Below, piece by piece: positions 45,569 to 54,952 of a DNA stretch of 64,000 nt. The stretch is from Nitrospira sp. (GTDB taxonomy: Bacteria; Nitrospirota; Nitrospiria; Nitrospirales; Nitrospiraceae). The stretch lies in NCBI GenBank assembly GCA_037045225.1, contig JBAOHZ010000009.1, forward strand, positions 1,054,001-1,118,000. Direction: 5' to 3'. How positions within the stretch are numbered: the stretch's first letter is position 1; every line of letters starts with the position of its first letter. The position numbers and the translations under genes were made by a program. Below the pieces are notes generated by a model. That model saw only the letters and a list, made by a program, of their open reading frames with translations, did not search any database and had not been told where the DNA came from.

Positions 45569-48500
45569 CTAGTGCCAGTTGGCAGCGAGGACGGTCTGGA
45601 CCTCCTGCGGTCGCTGATCGATGGCCTGGTCCCACGTCAGCCCTGTCTGTTGAGTGAAGGTCGCCATGGCCTGAATCAATTGATCGACTTGCGTATTCAG
45701 CAACGTTTGTCCATTACCCGCCTGAATCATTTCTGTCTGATTCGTCGCACCTCCGTACCAGCTCTGAATCGTCACCTGGTCCGTGCTGCCGTGGATCGCA
45801 AGTCGCAGGTCATTGGCCTGTCGGCTGAGCACCAGATCCAGTGGATTGATTGTGGCTCCGAAGAGCACGCTGTCTGCTGTGCCCGCGTTGTCGATCACTG
45901 TGTCCTGGCCGCCGCCTCGACTATACAAGTAGGTGTCGTTGCCCCCTAAGCCGGTCAAGACATTGCCCGCAGTGTTGCCTGCCAGAGTATTATCCATGGC
46001 ATTGCCGGTCCCGTTGATCACCGCGCTGCCCGTCAACGTCAGATTTTCGAGATTGGCGCCCAACGTCCACATGATCGAACTCTGGACGGTGTCCGTCCCC
46101 GCGCTGGCGTTTTCAACCACCGAATCGCCCGTCCCGACGACGTAGGTATCGTTACCCGCCCCACCAGTCAAGACGTTTGCGCCACTGTTGCCGATCAAAA
46201 CGTTGTCCAGTGTATTGCCCGTCCCATTGATAGCGCCAGTGCCGGTGAGTGTCAGACTCTCGAGATTGGCACCGAGAATATACGTGAGGGAACTTTGCAC
46301 CGTATCGAGGCCTGCATTCGCATTCTCCGTCACCGTATCCCCGGCATTATCCACAATGTAGGTGTCGTCGCCGGCCCCGCCGGACATCGCGTCGGCTCCC
46401 GTCCCCCCACTCAGCACGTTCGCGCCACTATTGCCGACGAGAATATTGTTCAGCGTATTACCGGTCCCATTGATCGCTGCCGTGCCCGTGAGCGTTAGAT
46501 TCTCGATGTTGGCTCCAAGCGTGAAGGTGACGGCACTCTGTACCCTGTCCGTACCGGCGCTCGCAGCTTCGGTCACCGTGTCCCCGAGGTTATCCACCAC
46601 ATAGATATCGTTGCCAGTCCCTCCGGCCAGCGCATCGGCACCCGCGCCTCCATCCAGAATGTTGTTGCCGGTATTGCCGGTGAGACTGTTATTCAGTGCA
46701 TTCCCGGTGCCGCTGATCGCCAAGGTGCCCGTCAACGTGAGGTTTTCAACCTCGCTTCCCAGGACATATGTGATAGAACTCTGCACCAGGTCAGTTCCCC
46801 CGCCTGCAGTTTCTGTCACCACGTCTCCAGCATCGTCCACGACATAGGTGTCATTCCCCGCCCCACCGGCCATCGTATCGGCGCCAGTCCCGCCAGTGAG
46901 CACATTCGCGCCGCTGTTGCCAGTCAGGACGTTGTTCAAGCTATTGCCCGTTCCATTGATGGCCGCTATCCCTGTAAGCGTCAGGTTTTCGACATTTACC
47001 GCAAGCGTATGGGTCACAGAACTCTGGACGGTATCAATCCCGGCATTCAGGGCTTCGACAACGGTGTCGCCCGCCCCAGCTATATAGGTGTCGTTCCCGG
47101 CACCACCTGTCAGTCGGTTCGCAGCACTATTCCCAATCAGAATATTGCTCAACCCATTCCCTGTTCCGTTGATCGCCGAGGTCCCGGCCAGCGTGAGATT
47201 CTCCACATTGGCAGCCAGCGTATAGGTCACCGTGCTCTGAACCGTGTCGGTACCTTCATTGGCCAATTCAGTAATCTTGTCACTGATGTTGTCCACTACA
47301 TACGTGTCGTTGCCTTGACCTCCGATCAGCGTATCTGCCCCCGCCCCTCCATTGAGCGTGTTTGAAGCGCTGTTCCCCGTCAGGCTATTGGCGAGAGTGT
47401 TCCCCGTCCCGTCCACAGCTGCGGTTCCCGTCAATACCAGATTCTCCACGTTGGCGCCCAAGGTCCAACCCATGTCGGTCTTGATGGTATCAGTTCCGGC
47501 ACTCACCGCTTCCACAACCGTGTCCCCTACCCCGACGACGTAAGTGTCGTTCCCAGTACCGCCCGTGAGGACGTTGGCCGCGCCATTGCCGGTCAAGATA
47601 TTATTGAGGGAATTTCCAGTGCCATTAATAACCGCACTGCCGCTAAGAATCAGATTCTCAACGTTCGCGCCCAGCGTATAGGTGACACTGCTCCGAACAG
47701 TATCCGTTCCTTGGCCTACCAGTTCCGTCACTCCATCCCCGATATCATCGACCAGGTAGAGGTCGTTTCCATATCCACCGACCATGCCGTCGACACCAGT
47801 CCCTCCGTCCAACGTGTCATTTCCTGTACCGCCATCCAGCTGGTCAGCCCCAACGCCCCCAAGAAGCGTGTCATTACCGGCTCCACCGTCAAGACTGTCA
47901 TCCCCTCCCAATCCCGACAGAGTATCGTTCGTGACATTCCCGAAGAGATAGTCATTGCCTTCCGTACCCACCAGATTTACACCTTCGACGCGAGCCAGCA
48001 TCGCGTTGTAATCCCAGGTAGTCCCATCAGCGAATTGGATCCGATCCACACGAAGCGAGTCGAACAAGAAAAATCCGCCGAGAGTTAGTTCATCCGAAGT
48101 ATTGTTGATCCTAAGAATCACGTCGCTGCCGAAATCAGGCGTCGCCTGTAACATGATATCGCCCGGGCTAACTCCCTCCGCAAGTTGAAGCGTATCTACA
48201 TCTGTGGCATCGCCTTGCTCATCAATAACATCTTGCCCGTATCCCCGGCCGAACACATAGATGTCATCACCGACATACCCCTCCAGAAAATCGTTTCCTG
48301 TACCTCCATCGAGACGATCGTTACCTAGTGAAGCTCGAATTTGATCGTTGCCGCCTAACCCTCGAATGGTGTCATCCCCCAAGGTTCCGTAGAACGTGTC
48401 GTCACCCTCGCTGCCGACGAACGCCCGTACGCGTCCCTCGATATCACTCAGACTCCAAACCGTTCCATCGGCGAAGACAAAGTGGTCAACTTTGTTGTCC

Positions 48501-51500
48501 GGCGATACAAAGTAGGACCCGACAGTCAATTGATCGGTGGCTCCATTGATCTTTACGACCAGATCGTTAGCATGATTCTCAAGCACGAGATCAGCGGGTG
48601 CGACACCCGCCAGGAACTGCACTTGGTCGAGACCCGTATGGGCATACATCTGCATGCCCATACGTACGATGTCTTGCCCATACCCACGGCCAAACACAAA
48701 TGTATTGTCACCTACCCCGACAAGAACGTCGTTTCCCTCCCGCCCATCGAGCAGGTTGGGGCCAGACAGTTGATTGTCTAGAACATTCCCTACCACATCC
48801 ACTCGCTGCGTCGGGTCTAAATAAAAATCGTCTAGGATCTGAACGTTCTCAACATGGTCAGGAGCGTGAAAGGCGAGCGAAGCAGTTAGCGCCAGCTGGA
48901 TGGTGTCGATACCTGAATTCGCATCCTCTGACACGGTGGGAAGCTCGGAGAGGAGGCGATAGATATCATCGCCAGTCCCGCCGAATAGCTGATCGCCGGC
49001 GTCACTCGACTCTAACAGGTCGTCCCCGGCGCCGCCATACAACACATTCACGCCACCGCCCCCATACAAACGATCATTCCCGGCGCCACCATCCACCAGA
49101 TCGTCACCGGCCTCCCCCTCCAACACATCAGCTCCCTCGCCGCCGATCAAGACGTCGTTTCCATCGCCCCCGTGAAACCAATCAGCGGCCTGACTGCCTT
49201 GCATATGGTCGGCAAAGGGAGTGCCGAGTAATGTTCCCCCATTCAGCGGCGCGGACAGGTGAAATCCTCGCGCGAGTAGTTGGGCATCCGTCAATACAGT
49301 GCCATCCGCAAACTCGAACCGGCCGATGGTGTAAAACTCCGCCGGTGAATCGAGCCCGAAACCGACGATCTGAACAGCATCGCCACTGTTGCCCACGCGC
49401 ACCACAAGCGAATCCCCAGCTGCGACGTCCAGACTAAGGGATGCCGCTGTAATACCGGCGCCAAAAACCAATCGGTTACTCTGCCTCGCATCATCCTGGA
49501 TTGAGTCGACGCCATCCCCCAGATTAAAGCGATAGGTATCAAGTCCGTCCCCACCGATCAGGAGATCATTCCCGGCACCGCCATGGAGATCATCATCTCC
49601 GCCCACGCCCTGAAGTACATCATTGCCGTCACCGCCGTCGAGTATGTCGTTTCCCGCCTGATTCACAAAGAGCGGCGAGTCTCCAAAGAGGGAATCATCA
49701 CCGGCATCCCCGAACAAGGCATCATCTCCCACATCACCGACTAACTGATCAGCGCCGTCGCCACCGAACAATTGATCCTGCCCCGCGCCGCCCCACAATT
49801 GGTCATCACCTTCGTCGCCAGTCAGCGTGTCATTACCCCCAAGGAGATTCAGGACAGTAGGGTCATTGCCATCACCATACAGAAAGTCGTTCCCAGCGCC
49901 GCCAATCACCACATCATCACCCTCTCGGCCCTGCACGTCATCGATCCCGTCTCCGCCCTCAAGCTGGTCATTGCCGAGTCCACCGACGACAAGATCGTCG
50001 CCTTCCTCTCCAGCGAGGAGGTCATCACCATCCTGACCAAACAAGCCATCGTGACCTCGTCCTCCAAAGAGCGTATCGCGGCCCTCCGCACCGACCAGGA
50101 GATCATCGCCTTCGTCCCCGAAAAGACTGTCATCATCTTCCTGGCCATAGAGACTATCGTCACCGGTCCCGCCCCAAAGAGAGTCTGCGCCAACACCCCC
50201 TTGAAGTTCGTCGTTGTCGGCTCCGCCATCGAGAAAGTCATCCCCCCCGAATCCACCGAGCCGATCTATACCAATGCCGCCATAGAGAATATCGTCGCCC
50301 CCTCCACCCTGGAGCTCGTCAGTTCCGGCACCGCCATCGAGAATATCGGCTGATCCAGGATCGTCTGAAAAATCACCGATTAGGAGATCGTCGCCATCCC
50401 CACCGGAAAGCAAATCGGCTCCCGCTCCACCGAACAGCCGGTCATGGCCGGCGCCGCCCTCAAGCCAATCGTTTCCAGGAAGAGTCTGTGCAAAGTCCGA
50501 TTCGCCGTGGAGAGTATCGTCCCCTTCTCCACCGATCAGTACATCATCGCCGCCATCGCCGACTATGAAATCGTTTCCTGCACCGCCGTCCAGATAGTCG
50601 TCCGCTCCCACAGTCGATACGAACGCATGCATGGGAAAATTGTTCCACGTCAGATTTCCGTCATATATTTTTGCGATCCAACCCTCCGGCCGATTTTCTC
50701 CCCTGAGAACATCATCGCCCGCGCCACCAAGCAGCACGTCAACACCCAGCGCTCCCAATAACACGTCCTGACCGGCGCCGCCGTCGATGTAATGTGCCCC
50801 GTCGCCGATACGGGTCCATACGTAATTCGCGATCTCCGTATCCGTCACAGCAATGTCATTATCATCGCCCCCGAAAAAAAGATCTCCATCGGATAGGTCG
50901 GCATAGTCATTCCCGCTGCCTCCGACAAGATAATCATTCCCTCCGGCACCGAATAAGATGTCGTCACCAGCCCCACCATCACGAAGATCAGAGAATGAAT
51001 CATGAAATGACGGCACCTGGGAGAGCAGAACGTCGTTTCCTTCGTTGCCATACATGGCGTACGAATACGGGTTGGTAGCAACGAGAATCTCATCCCCACC
51101 ATCTCCCACCAGCACATCACCAAAGGGCCCCACTGGAGCGCCTGCATCAGACGGAAGATGGGAAACATCTCGCAGCTGAATCCCCATCTGCCCGCTTTGA
51201 AAGTTCTCGTTCACGATGAGGACGCCGTTCACAATGAGGTCGGTATTGGCCATCACATAGGTGGTTCGGCCATCAAGGCTGGTGTAGGTATTGGCGCCAT
51301 CACCAACGCGACGAATGCCTCCTTGCAACAAGCGGTCATCAAAAATAATTTCCCCTTTCGCATCACTATCTTCGATCCGGTCTGTTCCATCGCCTGACTG
51401 ATAGATATACGTATCAAATCCAACCCCGCCTTCGAGGATGTCGTCGCCTCTCCGTCCTGCCAGTCTATTGTTAGCACTATTACCTATTATCGTGTTGTCG

Positions 51501-53215
51501 AGCTCATTACCGATGCCAGCGATGTTGTCGGATCCTGTAAGAATCAACCGTTCCACATTGGCACTCAGCGTAAAATCCACCAAAGCCTGCACCTCGTCAG
51601 TTCCCCCCGCCTCAAACTCGACGACTCTGTCGCCTGGGTTATCGACAATATAGATATCGTCTCCGGTGCCGCCACTCATACGATCCGCGCCACGACCTCC
51701 GTCGAGAAAATCGCTGCCTTGTTGCCCTAGTAAAATATCATTATCAGCTTCGCCGAATAGCCTGTCGTTGTCCCCACCACCCTCAAGATAGTCTTGACCT
51801 CCAGCCCCACGAATCGTGTCTTCTCCAGCCCCACCATATATATGGTCGCTTCCTCTCCTCCCGAGATATTCTCGACCCTCAGCATCCCCGAAGATTACCG
51901 CTTCGGACGCCGCAGCCCCACGTTGGTTATTGAAGAAGCTCGCCTCATCGATAAACAATATCTGACTGGCAGGAACCCCATCCGCCTGATTGAACCGCAA
52001 TTTCTCGGCCAATAATTCCGCTCGGTCGCTAAGTGCCAGCTGAGTCCACACACCCGCACCAGTATTGGCATCGTAGAGGTCGAGCGAATGGTCCTGATTG
52101 TGGAGGGTCTCATAGTCGATGCCAGTCACGACGAATGGATTGAGTTCGCGTAAGGCGTAGCGGTAGGACAGTCCATCGAGGGTCAGGCTCTTCGCCTGAC
52201 TAAACACGGTACTGCTCGGCGCACCAACCAGACTGTTGATTTGATAAATATTGATGGCGACGAGGTCGTTGCGGAGATCGATGAGGTTGGAATAATAGGC
52301 CTCACGGTTGGGATCACCTAATCCAGATGGCCCTGAAGGAGTCGGCGTCCGATCTCCCGTAAACAGGACACGGAGGGCATCAAGACTCGCCTCTAAACGA
52401 CGGCCAGCTGTTGATGACGAGGCCTCAAGAAATTTGGTAACTGTGGCAAGCTCGATCGTCGGATCAATGGTCGCAGCGAGATCGTAAAATACAAGGGCAT
52501 CAGTAGCGGTGACTATTTGATGGTCATGAAAAGAAGTGTTGAAACCTGTCGCCTCGATAAAGATGTTCACCGGCGTACCAATTTGTGTGCCTAGCCCAGC
52601 AGCGACTGATAGTCCGTTCTTGCTGATGATGTTGGTGATGAGGCCGGAAGTGACTGCGCTTGCTGCAACGCCCAACCGTTCCAGCACCTCAATGGCCACA
52701 CCACCTATGCCTGGCGCGTTGTATGTGTAGGTGTGGTGAACATTGGTAGCATAATCAACCGTAAAGGCTTGGGCTAAGAATCCGCCAAGCGAATGGCCTG
52801 TGACGGTAAGAGTTTCATTGGAGCGGAGTATCCCCTGTTCAATTAGCTGCGAGTAGTACTGCTGGAGCGCTATATACTGAGGACTTAACGTCGCAGCTTC
52901 TCCGGCCGCTAGCAGACCATCCGTGATGAGATCGCTGATCTCATTTGTATTTGTTCCGCGAATCGCCAAGACTTTCTCGGTAGTCCCATTCTTCTGAAAT
53001 AGGGTCACCGACAACCCTGTCGAAGGATCGGTAAAGGTGTCAGCAGCGATGGTGTATGTGGCGATAAATTGATCCGCCAGGGAGCTCGTAAATCCATGAT
53101 CCTTTAATTGCTGTTTAAATATATTAGGGCTGGTGTTCATGGATAAAGTTAAGTCTGCATAGGCAGCCATCGATAGTTGGGCGTTTTGAAAATACACACC
53201 AATGGGATCGGACAT
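45569..53215 (-). CDS. Giant RTX protein with N-terminal class 3 lipase domain
   Basis: 2548 residues. Residues 1-300 are an alpha/beta-hydrolase of the class 3 lipase type: VLAIRGTNTNEISD, the nucleophile elbow TGHSLGG with Ser142, and a likely catalytic His in FHDHQI (230-232). From about 440 onward come dozens of Ca-binding nonapeptides (GGxGxDxLx) in blocks, separated by hemolysin-related linker domains such as DQLTVGSYFVSPDNKVDHF. Residues about 1836-2430 are eight tandem 71- or 81-residue units. The last ~110 residues lack nonapeptides, where a type I secretion signal would lie. GGGAGGG 7 nt before the ATG is a strong ribosome site. Predicted to be secreted unfolded through the adjacent HlyB-HlyD-TolC machine, fold with external calcium, and act on lipids. 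Starts 2 bp after the accessory gene stop. Confidence 0.92.
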   Translation of the reverse strand: MSDPIGVYFQNAQLSMAAYADLTLSMNTSPNIFKQQLKDHGFTSSLADQFIATYTIAADTFTDPSTGLSVTLFQKNGTTEKVLAIRGTNTNEISDLITDGLLAAGEAATLSPQYIALQQYYSQLIEQGILRSNETLTVTGHSLGGFLAQAFTVDYATNVHHTYTYNAPGIGGVAIEVLERLGVAASAVTSGLITNIISKNGLSVAAGLGTQIGTPVNIFIEATGFNTSFHDHQIVTATDALVFYDLAATIDPTIELATVTKFLEASSSTAGRRLEASLDALRVLFTGDRTPTPSGPSGLGDPNREAYYSNLIDLRNDLVAINIYQINSLVGAPSSTVFSQAKSLTLDGLSYRYALRELNPFVVTGIDYETLHNQDHSLDLYDANTGAGVWTQLALSDRAELLAEKLRFNQADGVPASQILFIDEASFFNNQRGAAASEAVIFGDAEGREYLGRRGSDHIYGGAGEDTIRGAGGQDYLEGGGDNDRLFGEADNDILLGQQGSDFLDGGRGADRMSGGTGDDIYIVDNPGDRVVEFEAGGTDEVQALVDFTLSANVERLILTGSDNIAGIGNELDNTIIGNSANNRLAGRRGDDILEGGVGFDTYIYQSGDGTDRIEDSDAKGEIIFDDRLLQGGIRRVGDGANTYTSLDGRTTYVMANTDLIVNGVLIVNENFQSGQMGIQLRDVSHLPSDAGAPVGPFGDVLVGDGGDEILVATNPYSYAMYGNEGNDVLLSQVPSFHDSFSDLRDGGAGDDILFGAGGNDYLVGGSGNDYADLSDGDLFFGGDDNDIAVTDTEIANYVWTRIGDGAHYIDGGAGQDVLLGALGVDVLLGGAGDDVLRGENRPEGWIAKIYDGNLTWNNFPMHAFVSTVGADDYLDGGAGNDFIVGDGGDDVLIGGEGDDTLHGESDFAQTLPGNDWLEGGAGHDRLFGGAGADLLSGGDGDDLLIGDFSDDPGSADILDGGAGTDELQGGGGDDILYGGIGIDRLGGFGGDDFLDGGADNDELQGGVGADSLWGGTGDDSLYGQEDDDSLFGDEGDDLLVGAEGRDTLFGGRGHDGLFGQDGDDLLAGEEGDDLVVGGLGNDQLEGGDGIDDVQGREGDDVVIGGAGNDFLYGDGNDPTVLNLLGGNDTLTGDEGDDQLWGGAGQDQLFGGDGADQLVGDVGDDALFGDAGDDSLFGDSPLFVNQAGNDILDGGDGNDVLQGVGGDDDLHGGAGNDLLIGGDGLDTYRFNLGDGVDSIQDDARQSNRLVFGAGITAASLSLDVAAGDSLVVRVGNSGDAVQIVGFGLDSPAEFYTIGRFEFADGTVLTDAQLLARGFHLSAPLNGGTLLGTPFADHMQGSQAADWFHGGDGNDVLIGGEGADVLEGEAGDDLVDGGAGNDRLYGGGGVNVLYGGAGDDLLESSDAGDQLFGGTGDDIYRLLSELPTVSEDANSGIDTIQLALTASLAFHAPDHVENVQILDDFYLDPTQRVDVVGNVLDNQLSGPNLLDGREGNDVLVGVGDNTFVFGRGYGQDIVRMGMQMYAHTGLDQVQFLAGVAPADLVLENHANDLVVKINGATDQLTVGSYFVSPDNKVDHFVFADGTVWSLSDIEGRVRAFVGSEGDDTFYGTLGDDTIRGLGGNDQIRASLGNDRLDGGTGNDFLEGYVGDDIYVFGRGYGQDVIDEQGDATDVDTLQLAEGVSPGDIMLQATPDFGSDVILRINNTSDELTLGGFFLFDSLRVDRIQFADGTTWDYNAMLARVEGVNLVGTEGNDYLFGNVTNDTLSGLGGDDSLDGGAGNDTLLGGVGADQLDGGTGNDTLDGGTGVDGMVGGYGNDLYLVDDIGDGVTELVGQGTDTVRSSVTYTLGANVENLILSGSAVINGTGNSLNNILTGNGAANVLTGGTGNDTYVVGVGDTVVEAVSAGTDTIKTDMGWTLGANVENLVLTGTAAVDGTGNTLANSLTGNSASNTLNGGAGADTLIGGQGNDTYVVDNISDKITELANEGTDTVQSTVTYTLAANVENLTLAGTSAINGTGNGLSNILIGNSAANRLTGGAGNDTYIAGAGDTVVEALNAGIDTVQSSVTHTLAVNVENLTLTGIAAINGTGNSLNNVLTGNSGANVLTGGTGADTMAGGAGNDTYVVDDAGDVVTETAGGGTDLVQSSITYVLGSEVENLTLTGTLAISGTGNALNNSLTGNTGNNILDGGAGADALAGGTGNDIYVVDNLGDTVTEAASAGTDRVQSAVTFTLGANIENLTLTGTAAINGTGNTLNNILVGNSGANVLSGGTGADAMSGGAGDDTYIVDNAGDTVTENANAGLDTVQSSLTYILGANLESLTLTGTGAINGTGNTLDNVLIGNSGANVLTGGAGNDTYVVGTGDSVVENASAGTDTVQSSIMWTLGANLENLTLTGSAVINGTGNAMDNTLAGNTAGNVLTGLGGNDTYLYSRGGGQDTVIDNAGTADSVLFGATINPLDLVLSRQANDLRLAIHGSTDQVTIQSWYGGATNQTEMIQAGNGQTLLNTQVDQLIQAMATFTQQTGLTWDQAIDQRPQEVQTVLAANWH
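45928..47710 (-). repeat. Tandem 71/81-codon repeats in the RTX gene
   Basis: Eight consecutive units share the core NVENLTLTGTAAINGTGN, then a nonapeptide pair and a TVQSSVTYTLG-like strand. Three units are 71 codons long and four are 81; the eighth runs into the C-terminal domain. The longer form has one extra GGxGAD turn. The units are similar but not identical in DNA, and can recombine to change copy number. Confidence 0.85.
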
Positions 53216-53216
53216 C

Positions 53217-53780
53217 TCACTTCCCTCCCTGCATGAATGCTTGCTTTGGTTTGAAGACCCCTTGCCAAATAATGCCGTGAACGCTGTGATTGGGATATTT
53301 GGGACAAGTAATTGGGGACATGGGCGCGATTCGTGAACCTATCCATCCGCCGAAATAAACAAAGTCTGTCGCTGCTCCCAGAATTTCCCCTGTTCGCTTT
53401 GCCTGGATCGAGCTTTCAACTTTGACTATATGCATCCATGGTGAGAATTCAGAGTCCCTCTTGTCTTGTTGTGAGTACAGCAGAACAAGCTTTTTCTGAT
53501 CAGGCTGCCCATCTGACATGAAGAATTCGTCTTCCACCTCAACTGTTCTGAACACTTTTATTCCCGCTTCGGTCTCGCACAGATGCTGGAAGGACAGTCG
53601 GCCAGGAATAATGTCCCATGTCGGCAGAAGCACAAAGAATACAGCACAGAGGCCTTGCAAGATTTTCCTTGTGACAGCCGTGAAGGCGAAGACACCGGAC
53701 AGCCACCCGACCGTTCGAATCATAATCCACGCAAGCACAATATAGAGCACCAGAACAATTAGCAGAGACAGCGCTATCAT
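53217..53780 (-). CDS. RTX-lipase accessory membrane protein (HLC(x)TEAG family), short form
   Basis: 187 residues. Two hydrophobic helices open the protein (LSLLIVLVLYIVLAWIMI and ILQGLCAVFFVLLP), then a periplasmic part with FQHLCETEAGIKVFRTVEVE. That block matches FDHLCKTEAGEFIYKTVEDV in the 336-residue protein encoded before the broken RTX gene, and the two also share a late TGEILGAATDFVYFGGW-type segment followed by a cysteine. Both sit directly upstream of an RTX lipase gene, here with 2 bp between genes. A dedicated chaperone, activator or immunity protein for the lipase fits this arrangement; the function is inference. A strong ribosome site (AAGGAGG) precedes the ATG. Confidence 0.75.
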   Translation of the reverse strand: MIALSLLIVLVLYIVLAWIMIRTVGWLSGVFAFTAVTRKILQGLCAVFFVLLPTWDIIPGRLSFQHLCETEAGIKVFRTVEVEDEFFMSDGQPDQKKLVLLYSQQDKRDSEFSPWMHIVKVESSIQAKRTGEILGAATDFVYFGGWIGSRIAPMSPITCPKYPNHSVHGIIWQGVFKPKQAFMQGGK

Positions 53781-53808
53781 CTATGCCTCCTTGTCGGCAT
53801 CGCGCATT

Positions 53809-53827
53809 ATGGTGTCAGGACTCATTT
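53809..53827 (+). repeat. Left terminal inverted repeat of the Y1 element
   Basis: ATGGTGTCAGGACTCATTT, the exact reverse complement of the copy at 54525-54543. The match stops one base beyond each end, which fixes the repeat at 19 bp. Confidence 0.85.
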
Positions 53828-54487
53828 CCGGTCGTCACGGCGTGATCGTCCGGGACTGCGCAGGGTCGCTTGCAAGCCCCAGTCCATCACCATCTGCGCG
53901 ACCCACGCGTCCGTCCCGCACGGCTGGCCTTTCACCACACTCTTCCGAGTGGCGACCACCTGCTCGGCCGATTCGGTCTCATTCACCCACCGTAGCCACT
54001 CGACAGGCCCGGTACTCAGCGGAACCACCCGGTCTGAGACGGACTGCTGGCCCGCGGTACTCCAGCGCCATTGCTCGGCCCGCTCAACTAATTTTGCGCG
54101 CACGGCATTCCGTTCGACGTATCGGCAGACGGTCAGCAGATGGGCATCCTGCTGCACCACGAAGGATTTGAAACGCCCTTGATACATATGACCAGTCCCC
54201 ACACTCTGCCGATAGCTATGCCACCGTTTCGTATGCGTGAGCGTCACCCAGCCAATGAAGCGGGACACGGTGCCATCTGTCGCCGGCCACAACAGCAGGT
54301 GCCAGTGATTGGGCATCAAGCAGTAAGCCACGATCCGCATGGGCACGCGTCGACATCCCTCCGCGAGCACCCGCTCAAAGACCGCGTAGTCCCCGTCCTG
54401 CTCGAACAGGCACATCCGTCCATTGCCCTGATTGAGGACGTGTAGACCAGATCGGCTTACGTCGTGCGACGTGGACGCCCCATGCAC
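53822..54487 (-). CDS. REP-associated tyrosine transposase (Y1), N-terminus frameshifted
   Basis: 221 residues from a GTG at 54487. HUH motif MPNHWHLLLWP with His61 and His63; catalytic Tyr123 in CRYVERNAVRA; GHMYQGRFKSFVVQQD between them. These are the features of the RAYT/IS200-like Y1 family, which cleaves single-stranded DNA through a phosphotyrosine. The family's N-terminus, MGRPRR...VYHVLNRGN, can be read in the other frame from the ATG at 54484: it runs MGRPRRTT then hits TAA, and one C is missing in TAC(C)ACGTC just before HVLNQGNGR. So the native start has been lost by a stop and a 1-bp deletion, and the current GTG start is makeshift. The catalytic core is intact; activity is doubtful. 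Confidence 0.85.
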   Translation of the reverse strand: MHGASTSHDVSRSGLHVLNQGNGRMCLFEQDGDYAVFERVLAEGCRRVPMRIVAYCLMPNHWHLLLWPATDGTVSRFIGWVTLTHTKRWHSYRQSVGTGHMYQGRFKSFVVQQDAHLLTVCRYVERNAVRAKLVERAEQWRWSTAGQQSVSDRVVPLSTGPVEWLRWVNETESAEQVVATRKSVVKGQPCGTDAWVAQMVMDWGLQATLRSPGRSRRDDRK

Positions 54488-54490
54488 TCC

Positions 54491-54952
54491 TCACACGGCC
54501 CTTATGCAGGCCACAGATGCCTCAAAATGAGTCCTGACACCATTTCTTCGCTCAAGGGCAAACCCATAGCGGCCGATTTCGCCGTCGGCGGCTGCAGCCC
54601 CATCACGCTCCCAATCGCCACCCTGAACCTGATTTTGGTATTCGCTACTGCGGAAGGAGAGGGTGAAGGTCTTGCCGGTTGGATCATTCAGATCTTTGAT
54701 TAACGTCGCGCTGAACCCCGTGGCATCATTGGCGTGCTGATCGACGATTTGATAGCGCTGGACGAATTGCTCTGCCTGCACCGTCGTCATGCGCGTGAAG
54801 CCGGTTTCAGGAAAGCCCGCGCGGTTGTTACCTTTGACCAGAGCAGCTGCCGCTGCAGTGGGATCATTTCTATTGACGTCGTGCAGATAACTCTCGGCAG
54901 CTAACTGCTGCAGCGCAAAGTTGAGCCAAAGGGGAATGTCACTTTGTGACAT
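54491..54952 (-). pseudogene. Truncated N-terminus of a second RTX lipase-type gene
   Basis: 153 codons from the ATG at 54952 (AGGAG 6 nt upstream), overlapping the accessory gene stop by 14 nt. The N-terminus MSQSDIPLWLNFALQQLAAE and the block TLSFRSSEYQNQVQGGDWER, then DGEIGRYGFAL, match the N-terminal part of RTX proteins with a lipase-like head. The coding similarity ends at about 54546, where the transposon repeat begins; the last 20 codons read through the element into random sequence. The lipase nucleophile and all calcium repeats are missing. It is a remnant, not a functional enzyme. Confidence 0.7.
54525..54543 (-). repeat. Right terminal inverted repeat of the Y1 element
   Basis: AAATGAGTCCTGACACCAT on the plus strand, the perfect inverse of the copy at 53809-53827. 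It lies inside the truncated RTX reading frame and marks where its homology stops. Confidence 0.85.

Larger units (their letters stand above)
53809..54543 (-). mobile_element. Y1 (REP-associated tyrosine) transposase element with terminal inverted repeats
   Basis: A 735-bp unit holding only the transposase gene. It is bounded by perfect 19-bp inverted repeats, and the left repeat overlaps the transposase stop codon. It interrupts the first RTX cassette: on one side is the truncated RTX gene, on the other the second accessory gene starts only 29 bp away. No target duplication is seen, as expected for Y1/HUH transposition. Confidence 0.7.

Noticed and set aside
49772..50353. 193-codon plus-strand frame and several others opposite the RTX gene
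   Set aside because: They are antisense shadows of the repetitive RTX coding sequence; their composition mirrors the GGxGxD repeats and none has a family match.
45569..51800. Regular short repeats suggesting a CRISPR array
   Set aside because: The periodicity is in codons of RTX nonapeptides within one open reading frame; there are no identical direct repeats with unique spacers.
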